Source: Chrysogorgia sp. JL179-B06 (lineage: Eukaryota > Cnidaria > Anthozoa > Scleralcyonacea > Chrysogorgiidae). Taken from it: a DNA stretch of 64,000 nt. The notes beneath the pieces were generated by a model, which did no database searches, was not told the DNA's origin, and saw only the letters and a list, made by a program, of their open reading frames with translations. Each line of letters opens with the position of its first letter. Position 1 is the stretch's first letter. The translations under genes and the position numbers were made by a program. The stretch is taken from contig JAYKKM010000217.1 of NCBI GenBank assembly GCA_035772405.1, forward strand, positions 1,091,001-1,155,000. The letters are read 5' to 3'. Below are positions 45,980 to 57,720 of this stretch, piece after piece.

Positions 45980-47885
45980 GTAATACCATGATGACCTCGG
46001 GTTCTTTTGTTCTCGCCGGGTGGTTTAATCACGATATTCCCGGCTTTAGCGGGGAGATCTCTAAATCTCCCGGCAAAGCCGGGCAGATTTCTAATTTCTC
46101 CCTGATTAAAATTCATGAGCCAAAATTCAAAGACACGACAAAGAGTTTTCTTAATACGTTTTACACAACAAACAAAATAATTACACTACAATGTTAATGA
46201 CAGTAAGATAAAGTGTTAATTAGTCGACTTATTAATATTCACTTTTCACTAAACATTTCACACAATTATATTATAAAGACAGTAATTTATTTACTGATAT
46301 TAATGTTGATGTTCACAGTTCCACAACTAGCTCCTTGTAGTAGTCCGCTGAAATCTAGTGTCGAACTTGCACCTTCTTCATAATCTATACAAGCATTTAC
46401 GAGAGTTTCATCGTCAATATCTAACACTAAATCAGAATTTGAGGTAGTAGAAGCACCAGACAAAACATCTGAAACAAGGATGTTGGCACTCGCGTCTTCC
46501 CTTCGATATGTGCGCACACCTTCAATCGATCGATGACCGCTTCGTTTCATGATCGATTTTTCCGGTACACCAGCATCATACAAACGCGTGATTGATGTAG
46601 CTCGTCCAGAGTGATTGCTGAAATTTCCCGTTAAGCCAGCATCTTTGCACATTTGTTTAAACCGTGTCTGCAGCATATTCCAACCAATGGGTTTGGCTTC
46701 AAACCACAGCTTATCGCTGTAAGACCATTTTCGTTTAGGTTGCAAGTAAAACGGGCCACCAGCCGGCATGTCGGGACTAAAAATATAAAAAAATATTAGA
46801 CGTAATTACTTGTAGTGTAATAAGTGTAGTATATATTAGTATAATGAAGTATATAGCTATATATTAAGGATACAGATTACTTACCACTTAAAAACATAAA
46901 AGTTATAAATGAAACTGAAAGACTCTTCGTGTAGAGGGTCCTCAACATGCTCGACTCTCTTCGTCTCCTGTTTTCGCCGTTTTAAACCTCCCTGGTTTGT
47001 TTTCGAGACCTTTTCCACATACTTCACGACCATTTTACCATTAGTCTGCTCGACAAACTCGAATTGCTCATGCGTCAATTCTCTCTGCTCTTTACCACCC
47101 CGTAATGCCAACATCTTTCCCGTTAAGAATACTAACGTATTAATGACACTAGTCGGGCAACTTGTACCCAAAATGCCATCATTCCACATTCCCCTTTCAT
47201 CGCTAACCGTCACTGCATCTGCTCTCTTCTTCATTGGGTTTTGGGTACTCTGTAGTTCTTTCAGCTTCCCATCGAGCGTTTGTTGAAGCGGCTTAAACTC
47301 AGCCGAATTAAACAGGTTTAACTTTGGATATTGCAACTGAACTGTTCGGTTTAATCCACAAAACAGACTATACAGGACTTCATGGCGGTATTCTTTACCG
47401 TTTCTCTTCCGTACTTCTAGGGTTAATTGGCTAAACCAGTGATTAATTTCCTCAATGCTCATCTCCTGCAAATCTGACACACGCTTGAATACTTGACTCT
47501 CGGCTTCAAAATCACGAAACTCGGTGTTTCTTGCCTTTGCCCATTCTTTATAAACATTCGTGCTCCACCTAGTGTGTTTAATAGTATTCGCAGGCGTTCT
47601 GTTATCCCTAACTTTCTGAACATCGCCTTCCGTAACAAGCGAGAAACGTTTATCCGCCATATCATTCTTAGTGAGCGTCCAAAAACAAGACTTCAATTGA
47701 GTTAAAAAGTAACTCATTTTATATGCATGCACATGCGTCAGAATTGCTTATTCCCAAACAAATTTCCTACAATGGAAAATTGTTGAATACATCACTGATC
47801 ATGCATTGTATTACACAATACTCCTACTATCAATTAGTTTTGTACAATGAAAACACTAGTTTCACCTAGGTCATCATGGTATTAC
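45980..47885. mobile_element. Crypton-type unit bounded by 18-bp inverted repeats
   Basis: GTAATACCATGATGACCT at 45980-45997 is matched perfectly, inverted, at 47868-47885. The 1.9 kb between them contains one intact tyrosine recombinase gene (46287-47660) and a hairpin-forming segment at about 46022-46108 with arms CCCGGCTTT / AAAGCCGGG and GGGAGAT / ATCTCCC. The right repeat is followed after 4 bp by a 164-bp near-perfect hairpin. I found no target duplication outside the repeats. Classical Cryptons lack TIRs, so whether these repeats are element ends is an inference. Confidence 0.5.
46287..47660 (-). CDS. Crypton-type tyrosine recombinase, intact two-exon gene (421 aa)
   Basis: Complement join 46287-46776 and 46885-47660. 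ATG at 47660 (MADKRFSLVTEGDVQ) was chosen because the ORF upstream has no ATG closer to the domain start. The 108-bp intron has GTAAG at the donor and TTTTTAG at the acceptor, and splicing yields FYVFK-C-PDMPAGG in frame. Residues 25-110 are the SAM-like N-terminal domain (HTRWSTNVYKEWAK ... LYSLFCGLNR). Box A is KMLALRGGKEQR with Arg187. The catalytic end is FSNHSGRATSITRL (His314, Arg317), SGHRS (His340, Arg341) and RTYRRED (Tyr349, the nucleophile). All five positions are kept and no stop or frameshift is present. The acidic tail is of unknown role. Expected activity: site-specific insertion and excision of a circular element. It could alternatively be a domesticated DUF3504-type gene. Confidence 0.85.
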
Positions 47886-47889
47886 AAAC

Positions 47890-48053
47890 TAATACAATGG
47901 TTTTTAAGAATATAGTGATCAAATCTCCCGCAAACCGCGGAATGTTTGTGAAAGTCCCTCGGGACGCCTTCGGGCTTCGCCCTCGGGACTTTCACAAACA
48001 TTCCTCGGTTTGCGGGAGATTTAATCACTATATTCTTAAAAACCATTGTATTA
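47890..48053. repeat. 164-bp near-perfect hairpin with GC-rich tip
   Basis: TAATACAATGGTTTTTAAGA at 47890 returns inverted, ending at 48053. Arms of about 80 bp carry only a few mismatches (for example CCGCGGAATG / CATTCCTCGG). The tip is CTTCGGGCTTCGCCCTCGGG. Because of the symmetry both strands encode almost the same peptide (MVFKNIVIKSPANRGMFVKV). It lies directly outside the right 18-bp repeat of the Crypton unit and about 230 bp upstream of its ATG. Confidence 0.8.
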
Positions 48054-48105
48054 CTTATAATTAATTGTAGATTTGTGAATACCAAATATATGGGCCAGAT
48101 CCTGC

Positions 48106-48720
48106 TCAAACAATCGAAGCCGCAATCCAACCAAAATCATATAATTTATGAAGAAGAGTACTTAGCTTCCTTTTTCTTCCTTGCTTTGTGGTTTCATCAT
48201 ACCTGTAAATTAAATTTGGCTGAAGCTGGAACTCGCTTGAATCATTACTACCAGTAACATACACAATATTTTCTCCATTCTCACTTGGGTCTAGGAAAAT
48301 ATAGCAGCTCCAAAGGGTTTCATATTTCTGGAAACCAGTGTAGAAATTGATATCTGCATCACATTCCTTAAACTTTTCAATTCCAAATTGATTCCTTTTC
48401 AGCTGCTCCATAGACTCGAGAAGTTCGCTATTCTCGTTTCTAAGATTTTGGTTAAGGGTTCACAGATTTTCCAGCACAGTCAACTGCTTCTCCCTCTCAT
48501 ACAAAGAGTTTACCCCTTCAATTTCAATGTTTGGTGCAAATTCGCTGCTGGAAGGCGATTCCTTATAAAAAGCCTTTTTCTAGGGGTTTTTCGTTTAGCT
48601 GAATCATCAGGGGACCAGGAAAACAAACTAGGAACTGCATCCTCTTTTAAACAGCGATGACCAGCTAACGTGATTTTGAAATGAGACGGTAGGAAATGCA
48701 ACGAGCATATCTTGCTTCGT
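48106..48720 (-). pseudogene. THAP / HTH_Tnp_4 transposase, N-terminal fragment
   Basis: The upstream frame (about 48720-48510) reads KICSLHFLPSHFKITLAGHR then CLKEDAVPSLFSWS, the end of a THAP zinc finger. The second frame (48106-48411) has INFYTGFQKYETLWSCYIFL and GRKRKLSTLLHKLY, the helix-turn-helix preceding DDE_Tnp_4 nucleases. In intact relatives the order is THAP, HTH, nuclease. Here the frame is lost between the two and the nuclease is missing, cut about 50 bp from the hairpin at 47890-48053. Confidence 0.65.
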
Positions 48721-49559
48721 TCGGTAATAATAAATGCGTTTGATTTTTCTCTTCGAATTTTTACTAGCCAAATCTAGGATATACAAAATAGTTCAAAATA
48801 TTTTTTAAACTTTTAAATGTTTCCACAGCATGCAAAACATTCATGCCACCTAACCCTAACCGTAACCCTAATAATAACCGTAAAATATGGTGGGAGACTA
48901 TATGTATTGTTACCATGAAGTATAATATCCCTCTTTCGCTGCTGCTGTTTCCATCCCTTGGGCAATACACCGATTTCAAATATAGTGGCGACTGTATGAA
49001 AGCAGGGCTTTTCGGTGGTTACCGTTGCTAATGCCCGATGTGTTCGTTTGTTTCTTCCTCAGCGTTATTTTAATCAGGTATGTATAATTATACACTGTAA
49101 ATCAAAAGTGTATTATTGTGATGTTAATTTAAGCTTATCTGTTGGACGCCTTCGAATGGTCCAGATGTAAACAAAGTGAATATCCTCATTGAAATTCATC
49201 GTTTAATTCAAAGTTTCTTTGTTCAGATTGTCACTTCAACTTTGTGAAAAACATTATACACTATTTCATATTATTTTGTAATTCAGGCTACCGATTTTTA
49301 TTCCAACATATAAGTGCATAAGGCTCAGTGTCCACATTTTACCGTGAGCATGTACTGCGCTGTTACTACCCTCTTAGATCGCTTTTAAAATCTTGTTGTC
49401 GGATCTTATAGCTAGCTAGATAAAATGCCTGACAACTGTTGCATTCCATTGTGTTGTAGAACTGGGTACAAGGTACTTCACTTTTTTTGAGAATATCAGG
49501 GTTAGGTAGGGGTATAAAAAACAGATGGAAACCCGGTCTAGTGTTACCATCAAGTATAT
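48721..49559. other. Non-coding stretch
   Basis: It includes a CCTAACCCTAACCGTAACCC patch near 48848. No gene. Confidence 0.3.
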
Positions 49560-51120
49560 ACCGCGACAGACGCCGTGATCTCAAAGGGGACAATGATCAA
49601 CAACCATTGAATAAATTACATGGTAAAATGAACAATACCCACAACAATAGGATCAAAACTTGCGGATAAAATAAAAAGAATAATCAAGCCAACATCATCC
49701 CCAACATCAACCACTTGTGCTCACTACTTCGAGTTAAATGAAACCGACGAACCTCTGGTACGCCAGCAACTGCGAAATCTGAAAACGAATAAAGCTACTG
49801 GACTTGATCAAATTAGTTACGATTACTAAAATACGCCGCTTTTACGATTGCACCCACTTTGACAAAAATCTTCAACATATCATAACGTTCTGCAACGTTT
49901 CCCGATATTTGGAAAAAAGGCAAAGTTGTTCCTCTCTTCAAATCTGGCGATCCAACACTACCTAATAACTACAGACCTATAACAATTCTACCAACCTTAA
50001 GTAAAATATTGGAACGCATTGTACACCGACAAGTCTACGCATACATGCAAGAACACAATCTCATCGCTGCAGAGCAATTTGGTTTTCGGTCAAAACTATC
50101 TACAGAAGTTGCGCTGGCAAAGTTCACTGATGAAATTATTAAATAATCTTGACGAGAAATTAGTTACAAGCTGTTTTCATCGATCTACGGAAAGCATTCG
50201 ATACAGTAGACCATTTATTATTGATTTCAAAATTGAAAAACCTTGGATTTAACATTCACGCTCTAAACTGGTTCACGTCATATCTATCATCACGCACTCA
50301 AGTAACAACCGTCAACAACGGCAGCTCAATTTCAAGACCAATCACCGTCGGTGTTCCACAAGGAAGTATACTGGGTCCTTTGCTTTTCTTAATATACATA
50401 AACGACCTGCGAAAATGCCTTAGTTACAGCAAATCAGTTTTATACGCCGATGATACCCTATCGTATTATTCTGCCAAAACAGTATCACTTCAAAGTAACA
50501 TGAACTGAACACTGATTTACAACTTATCTACATGGCTCGACACAAAGTTCCTTATCTTTTCTGACAAAAATCAATTAAAGGCTTACTCCAACTTAAAAAT
50601 CACCATTCATAACCAGAAAATCAAACAAGAACATTCATTTAAATATCTTGGCATCACTCTCAGTGAGGATCTTTCATGGCATGATCATATTGAAAACTTA
50701 ACCAAAAAGATAAACCAGAGACTTGGACTTCTACGTCGCGTAAAATTATATCTACCACTGGACGCATGATGCATTCTTTACACCTCACTAATTCTTCGAC
50801 TATTCAGATATAATTTGGGGAGACAGAAATAATAATGTACTAATGAAATCACTCCAAGTTCTAGAAAACAAAGCTGCAAAACTTATCCTTGATGCTCCTC
50901 CGTTCTCCTCAACTGAAGCTCTGAAAATACTCAACTGGACACCATTAAAAATCAGACGACAGAAACAACTATTTTTTAATTTTTAAATGTATTAACAATC
51001 TAATAAACTTCGACTAACAGCAATATTCATCACTACGACACAAGGACCAGTAATAATCTACACCTGCCGAAAGCCAAGACAAACTGGGGAAAACAAAAAT
51101 TAATCTACCAAGGCTCAATA
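49560..51120 (+). mobile_element. LINE RT, 5'-truncated and frameshifted (plus strand)
   Basis: Plus-strand pieces in order: LRNLKTNKATGLDQISYDY (about 49770), GKVVPLFKSGDPTLPNNYRP with ITILPTLSKILERIVHRQVY (49920-50040), AEQFGFRSKLSTEVALAKFT, a damaged motif A, then [40 protein letters not shown] and [12 protein letters not shown] (50221-50508). The thumb has FKYLGITLSEDLSWHDHIEN and LGLLRRVKLYLPL. Motif A (around 50190) is disrupted and at least five frame breaks are present. It is an APE-type LINE of the Jockey/CR1 group, truncated 5'. Confidence 0.78.
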
Positions 51121-51139
51121 AACTTCAATAACCTGGACA

Positions 51140-51656
51140 TTAAAGGGAAATGGCAATAAAAATTAAGTTTATCTTATTTGAAAGAACTTTTAAAATGATA
51201 TATCAAGACCTTTTACAGATTTTCCATATCGTTCTTGGTTCTGTAAATATTTCACTTCTTTTTAACAAAGAACATTGAACATTCCGCCATCTTGGATATG
51301 CGTGACGTCACAACCAGGGTAGAAATGTTTTTTATATCAGCAATTATCGAGTCATTATAGATGCTAAATCGTAGTTGTTTTGGGTGTTGTATACTTTTAA
51401 GTGAACTAGCAATCTATTTGAACGCATTCCACTGATATTTGGGCAATTATTTACAACTTTTAGAATGTTTACCCTGGTTTTGACGTCACTTAATTAGATC
51501 TAATTATAAAACAAGATGGCGGATTGCAGATATTTTTGTTCACAGATATTTCAAAAATTAAGGAAGTTACGGGGAAATTTTAAAAGGTCTTCATATATTA
51601 TTTTAAATGTTCTTTCAAATGAGACAAAGAAAATTTGTATTGCCATTCCCTTTAAA
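51140..51656. mobile_element. Palindromic MITE, about 517 bp
   Basis: The ends TAAAGGGAAATGGCAATA (51141) and, inverted, TTTAAAGGGAATGGCAATA (from 51656) match with one indel. Inner segments are also inverted copies: GTGACGTCACAACCAGGGT (near 51301) against ACCCTGG-TTTTGACGTCAC (near 51470). The whole element can fold on itself. There is no transposase. TGACGTCA palindromes occur in each half. Confidence 0.6.
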
Positions 51657-53331
51657 ACAAAAAACACTGACTCTCTACATCAATTTAAAAAATTAATCAA
51701 GAAACTACATAAAAAAATAGTCGCGGGGGGCTTGTGTAGAGAGTTGGGGTGAAATACGTACCTAAAATGAACAAGTTTTGTGATTGGCTATATGGAACAA
51801 AAGTGATAGGGTTAGGACATTGGTTTCTTTGTGGTTGATTCTATTGTTTTATTGTTTAAATCAACCAATCACAAAACTTGATAGTATAGGTAGGTGATGA
51901 CCCGGTGCTGGTGTTCTTGGGATGGTTTGACTAATGTCACACAAACGGTCCCACGTGCACTTGCGCGCCCGCTTTGTATCTAGTCTTCCGTTCTTTTGGG
52001 ATGAAACCAATTGTATTGTATATTGATTGTGTTTTATATTACATGTATGCATGGTAATAATTGGTAATGTAATGACGTAATGTAATGTAACGTAACGTAA
52101 TGTAACGTAATGTTGTGAAGTATTACAGGACCCCACTGAAAAACACTTCGGTGACGTGGGTATCCTGAATAAATATTATTATTATTATATTAACAATGAC
52201 CGTTTATAACAAAGACTTTTGTTTTACAAGGGTTTCACGGCCCTTTAACCAGAAAAGCTTTTTTAATTTGTTTCCAGAACTCCTTTGTGTTCTTAATATT
52301 TTCCCTAAGCAGAAACTGTGTATGATTTGCTTTACTCTGTCGAATCTTCATAGTAACTTGATTTCTCAGCGGTCAGCATGCAGACCAGTCATGTTCACTA
52401 TTTGTTCTCTGTGCTCGTTTTAATGCTATTATCACGTTCTTTCATCGTTTGCCTGATTACTCAGGTGAGCCATCGGCAATCTCTTCCCCTCAGTTTTCTC
52501 TATAAAAGGGATGTGTTTGTTAATAACCAGCAACAACAAATTTTTAAAAGTTGTCCACGCACTGTTTACATCAGAATCGAGTGAGATCTTATCCCAAGGC
52601 ACTCTCAAGATCCTGTTAAAATGATGGTACATTATTCCTGGCAAAATTTCTCCCTCTTATTTTTTGTGGTTTAAATTTGACAGTTCATTTTCTGAATGAC
52701 TCCTGTTCCAACCAGATAGCTTCTATGCCTTCACTTTCCAGGTTTTGCCATCAATGCCAGTTTAGATCTTTTAACCAACTCCACCCCCAAGCCCTTCCAA
52801 CAAAATTATAGCCATCAACAGCAACTTCATTAATATTTGTCTTCTGTGAGATGCGTTTCACTGATACCAAGAATGTGGATATTCTTTAACGTTTCCTGCA
52901 TCAAGCATTAACATTTTGATGGAAAATCTTCAAGCCTCTATCTTTTAGCCAATTATTAAGATCTTCATACACAGGAACTGGTTCATCAGAATAAGAGTGT
53001 GTGTGGAGGATCGTAAGATGACATCAAATAACATACTGAGTTTGAGGATACAAAACTTGGCTTCCTGACACAAAATTATCAATGCTGTCAAGATGTTTTA
53101 CACTAACACCACCATTACTGATGTGTAACTTATTATAGAGGAACAAGGTATTTTTCAATCATACCACACACTCTTTCCCCTCACACAAACATACATAGAT
53201 AAAAGCAGATTCATTTGACACTTGTTTATTTACTTACAAATAAAATCAATTTAGTTACATCTCAGAACCAGCGATCAGAACCTAGTGCAATAATGTCATT
53301 TATGCATGCAGGCATACTTGAAATGATTTTG
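51657..53331. other. Non-coding stretch with repeat tracts
   Basis: A (TAAYG)n tract lies at about 52062-52112. ATCCTGAATAAATATTATTATT at 52163-52184 is the typical 3' end of a CR1-type LINE or SINE on the plus strand. Short frames elsewhere show no family motif. Confidence 0.4.
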
Positions 53332-54045
53332 TTAATTAATTAAGGTTTTATCATGCACTTTAAATGTATTTTCGATTCTTTGGGCGTACTGCTCGACCAA
53401 CTTCTGCATTGTTTTCTTCTCCGTTGCTTGCTTTTTAAGGTTTCTCTTTACCAAGTGAAATACATTTTGCACTGGGTTTAAGTCAGGACTTTGCAGTGGT
53501 ATAGAGAACAGCTTCGCCCCAATTGCTTTAAAGGCACTCATGGCAGCCCCACTGTTCTGGCTTGGGTCTCCATCCTGTATAAATATACGGCTATGGGAAC
53601 GGTTTGATAACCGAAAAATTCTATCGAAATACTCCAAGATAATCTTTTTAAAACATTCTCAATTTGGATGCTTGTATTGATAACAAAATATCACGCCTTC
53701 GTAAGAAATTGCTACAAAAAATTTCACGGTTCTCCCACATCCTGGTGCAAGCCCTTGGCTTTTGCCAAATACGAGTCGTATGGAATCGCTGTATGGATTA
53801 TATTTGTGAACAAAGCTTACACCGTCCAGATAGAAGCATACATCGTCTGTCCAAAACGTTTTAGGTTTCGTCTTTTACATTGGTTTAGCAAACTTCAATC
53901 ATTTAACTAAATCCTTAGTATTTAGCAAACCTTTCTTGCACAACATGAGAAACCGGTCCAGGGTGCATTCCATGTAAACCTCACGCCGAAGATATGCCTC
54001 GTACCCAGGCTTCCGGTTTGGTGGCGCATCCATGTTCAAACCATA
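53332..54045 (-). pseudogene. Tc1/IS630-like transposase, catalytic part with altered third acid
   Basis: Pieces on the minus strand: a frame near 54030 reading MDAPPNRKPGYEAYLRREVY, LCKKGLLNTKDL, then FWTDDVCFYLDGVSFVHKYN (first catalytic Asp), a GRTVKFFVAISYEGVIF segment, and from 53637 RIFIQDGDPSQNSGAAMSAF (second Asp) and LQSPDLNPVQNVFHLVKRNL. The last block normally reads N-P-I-E-N; here Gln replaces the catalytic Glu. Stops at about 53650 and 53900 also break it. The N-terminal HTH that belongs to such a protein is found 4.2 kb upstream at 58250-58560. Confidence 0.75.
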
Positions 54046-54236
54046 CAGCATATTCGGCGTGTCTCTATGCGCATGTTTAGCCGTTTACGTTGACTTGACT
54101 GAGGTGAGTCAACAAAAAATACATTGGAATAGTTTTAATATTTATTGTTATTGTTCAATGATTATCTTAAATCTGAATTCAACAATTGGCAAAAAACATC
54201 AATTATACATAATTATAGGTTAACAATATAATAATA

Positions 54237-57200
54237 CTATAGTATATATGTATATGAACATGGTAATGGTGGTATTGCTTGTTCAGTCCCTATGGTGGGT
54301 TTGCAAGCATTATAAAAGCATAACACTAAGCAAGATGGTGGAAAACTCAGGGTAATTGTCAGGGATATATCCAAGCTATGTCTGAAATTACAATGTTCAT
54401 GAGTCAGCCAAAAAAGGAGAACGACCCTGTTCCGAATCCACTCTATCAGCAACTTTAAATATAGAATATTCTTTTGCACGTCCAGAAAATAGTGTTTCGC
54501 CATTATGTAGTTTCCTTTAAAGTATAAACGAACACTTTCTTTGGTGATGCTGTCACACTTCTTCAATGGAGGTAAACACCAGTTCAGCTGCGTCCTTGCC
54601 AATGTTTCATTTGATTGGCCACACATTGTTGTTGCGCTCTCATCGAATTGTAGAAACTTTCAGCAATGGCTTCTGGTCCTCCTTTAGACAACGTGATATC
54701 CAGAAGGGCACACGATGGCGGTTTTGCGACACTGTAAACACCCTCGTTGTAGTAAAACAAACTGTAAAAGTTTTGTTCTTGCAATCCAACACTAAACTCT
54801 TTACCACTGTGAAACTTCATCTCGTACAAAGTGTCCAGTGTTTCTGACTCCAGCCTCAAGCGATACTAGCTGAGTGTCCTGTGATGGAAGTGCGGTGTTG
54901 TCGTCTATGAGACTAAACCAGTTAGGACTGTGTCCATCCTAAATTCCAGACTTCACAGCATCTTTATTCTCTTCATGTAGCGAAATGCCAAGCGAGGATC
55001 GAACTCCATTCCTGACGTGGAAATGTGACATTTTCGATGCTACAGACAACATAGCTTTGCATTCCTTCCACGCTATAGTTTTCGTATTCCCCATCTGCTA
55101 CATTTAACTACAAGACATCATCTGCTCGACAGCTACAATGCAAAGTCACAAGGAAACCAGCATCAAACACTTGAAGAATGGGCAAGCAACGATCAGCGAT
55201 TACAGATTCGACTCTGCTATCAAGCGCTTCCACCAGATCCTTTGCCAGTTGGTGATGACATTTGATGATGACATTGCTCTTCTCGCATCTTCGATGTGAA
55301 TTGACTGGCTGGTCCCACTCGCGGTGCTTCTCCTTCGCCATCTTTTGTCACCAACCATCGCACTAGCAACTCAATGCCTTTGTACTCGCCTCCGGGTCTT
55401 ATGGTTTCTCTGGCATTTTGTAACTGCGTGAAGGAGCTGGCGTCGCCATTTGCAGCTTTTTTCCAATTTTGCCTTAATTATGGGCCGCCATAGCTTAAGC
55501 TTCCACATGGGCACTAAGGGCTGGACTCATAACATTAAGTCCACAACTGGCTCCATGTTGTCAAGGAAAACAAGAAGATCTGACCCAGCAATCATGTACT
55601 GCAGCTCTTCTTCCGGTGATGTGGAAGCAGCATGTCGAATGCTTTCCAGAACACACTGTAGCTCTTAATCTTTAGCCATTGTTCGTATGAAGAACTTGCG
55701 AATCTTTGACAAGTGTAGGCAACTGGTCGTCTTGCATCGTTGTCAATCAGTTGTAGGAAGGCAAAACCTTTTCCATTTGCGAGGATGGTGTTGCAGATAT
55801 CACATCTCTTCAAGAATCTCAAAATGAAAACCACTCTTTAACAGTGATCTCTTACATCAAGGACTCCTAGATTGAGAACATGAGTGGCATCCCACATTAC
55901 AGGAAAGTTGGCCATCTTGACAATCCACGATTCCTAACTAACATCCAAACGCTTTTCGCAAAAACCCCTTGCTTGGTATGGACCATCTGCTGCAATACCA
56001 CAAGGCTGGAAAGAACTTCTTTGGAAGTGTCCTTCGATCGTTTTGATTAAAAGCTCTGCCAAAGTGTCGTACGAAGCTTACTCAAACTCTGTATAGACCT
56101 GTGGAGCTGCAACAGGAATCGGACATGAATTCCAGCTTCGTTTAGGGCTGCAATAAGCATGGCTTGATTGGTTGTGTGTAACAGTGTGGCTTTATCAATT
56201 GTGGCCCATACATGGTGGCAATAATGTTGAAGGCAGAGGTTGGTTCAGCCATGCATCGATTATTTGGTTTACGATCTTCTCTAAACAATAGAGGATGTTG
56301 TTGAAGTTGTTGCAACTATGCCCAATGCTTACAACATCCACAGAGCAACAAGATAAGAAAAGATCAATGTCTCAAAATTTCTAGCTGCTGCTCCGAGCTT
56401 TAAATCTACGATAGTTGCTCGAAATATGTTGTTGCTGCAGTTGATCTCTTCCTCGCCACTTCTCCCTGAAATGCTTCCATAGCTCTGTTGTGCACATTAC
56501 CACCATCACCAACCAAACACAGATGGTCGATGCACGACTTATTTTGCCTGTACCATGTTTGACTGTGCCCTTTGACGAGGAGATATGTGATTTCTTTGTT
56601 AAAGATGATCCTGGTCCCAATTGTTCCATTACTTGACAGATTAATTATTCGTTGTGCTTCCAATGGCGTGAGGCTGTCGACAGTAGGCCTGGCTGCTAGC
56701 TGTAATTTAAAGCAAGGCGAGCAAAGCTGTTTCTGAATCTTCAATGTAGTAAAATTCTAGAAACTTCAATGCTTCAGCTAACTGGTGGATATTAATAGCT
56801 TGTCGCATTGCCATGAGGGATTTTAGGACTTCACTATCGTTGGATACTAAATGTTCCAGAGTTGCACGCTGCTTTCCAAAGCTTTTTACTTTCACAGAAA
56901 AACTGGATGGTATCCTTTCCCTGGATAATTGATTCGGTGTTAGCTTGTGGATTACAAAAAGAAAGCAAGGTTTTCTGGTGCATTAAAGGATCTTTAATCC
57001 TGGAACAATCCTGGTGAATTCCAGTTCCAGTTGCCAAGGTTCGTCTAGTGAAAGAACAAGTGTGGATGCGCTGACTGGTGGCTTGTACTTCCCCAGGCAG
57101 TGTGCTTTTCCATATCGAGAGTTTAGTTGCTGGACTTAGGACAATTGTACGTGTCTGATGTCCAATTGTATTGTGCCATTATGGCTGGCGTCTGACACTG

Positions 57201-57720
57201 GATGGGTTGATCCTGCTTAAAGTTGCGAACCTTTCACCCCTCTTGCCCTGTAGTGATATTTCCGAACACTCCAAGCAAAAATATTTCTCAGTAATTTTTG
57301 TCTGTTTATTTCGCTCATCGGACTTCTGCTTTTTCTCTGGGATGGGATGTTTTTCAGTGGCACAGCCTCGCTTCCAGTCCCAAACTAACTTTCACTTTGA
57401 TGATGAAAAGGATGCGACCATTTCGTCTTATTCTCTGACATGCAGTAGCTGTTCAAGTATTTCGATATTGGATGCTAAAGGCAACAGATGTATGGAAATT
57501 CTGGTGTCTTAATGATATTAAAGATACTGTTTTATCATGTTGCTTTCTGACCATAGCCTTCTGCAGTACTGCAAATAATATGGATAAACGTTTTACACAT
57601 GTTGAATGTATGGGCATCACCTGCTTTTAAACAAACAGGACAGGCAATATCCATGGCTAGTAAATGTTTAAAATCAGAAAGTTTTATGGAAAATGGAATT
57701 TTTATTGTTCCACAGGCCAA
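54237..57720 (-). pseudogene. Uncharacterised multi-ORF gene, transposase-like, decayed
   Basis: About 3.5 kb of minus-strand coding remnants sharing one direction. From 5': a Cys-rich frame (57535-57720, DIACPVCLKAGDAHTFNMC), 56707-57037, 56406-56744 (LCLVGDGGNVHNRAMEAF), an unlisted frame near 56000 with GIAADGPYQARGFCEK and FPVMWDATHVLNLGVLDVRD, 55592-55834 (RCDICNTILANGKGFAFLQL), 55108-55341 and 54237-54859 (ALLDITLSKGGPEAIAESFY). The A-A-D-G and W-D-A-x-H-x-L blocks suggest an RNase H-like transposase relative (KIAA1586/hAT-like), but I cannot name the family. Stops and frame changes are frequent. It may itself be the insertion that splits the Tc1-like gene. Confidence 0.45.

Noticed and set aside
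45901..46197. Overlapping ORFs on both strands near the left Crypton repeat
   Set aside because: They translate the hairpin at about 46022-46108; composition follows the palindrome, not a protein family.
46909..47286. 125-codon plus-strand ORF
   Set aside because: Antisense of Crypton exon 1.
52062..52112. Repeated TAATG/TAACG words as a CRISPR-like or regulatory array
   Set aside because: It is a simple five-base tandem tract without spacers.
57171..57512. 113-codon plus-strand ORF
   Set aside because: Opposite strand to the 54.2-57.7 kb relic, no motif; treated as a shadow.
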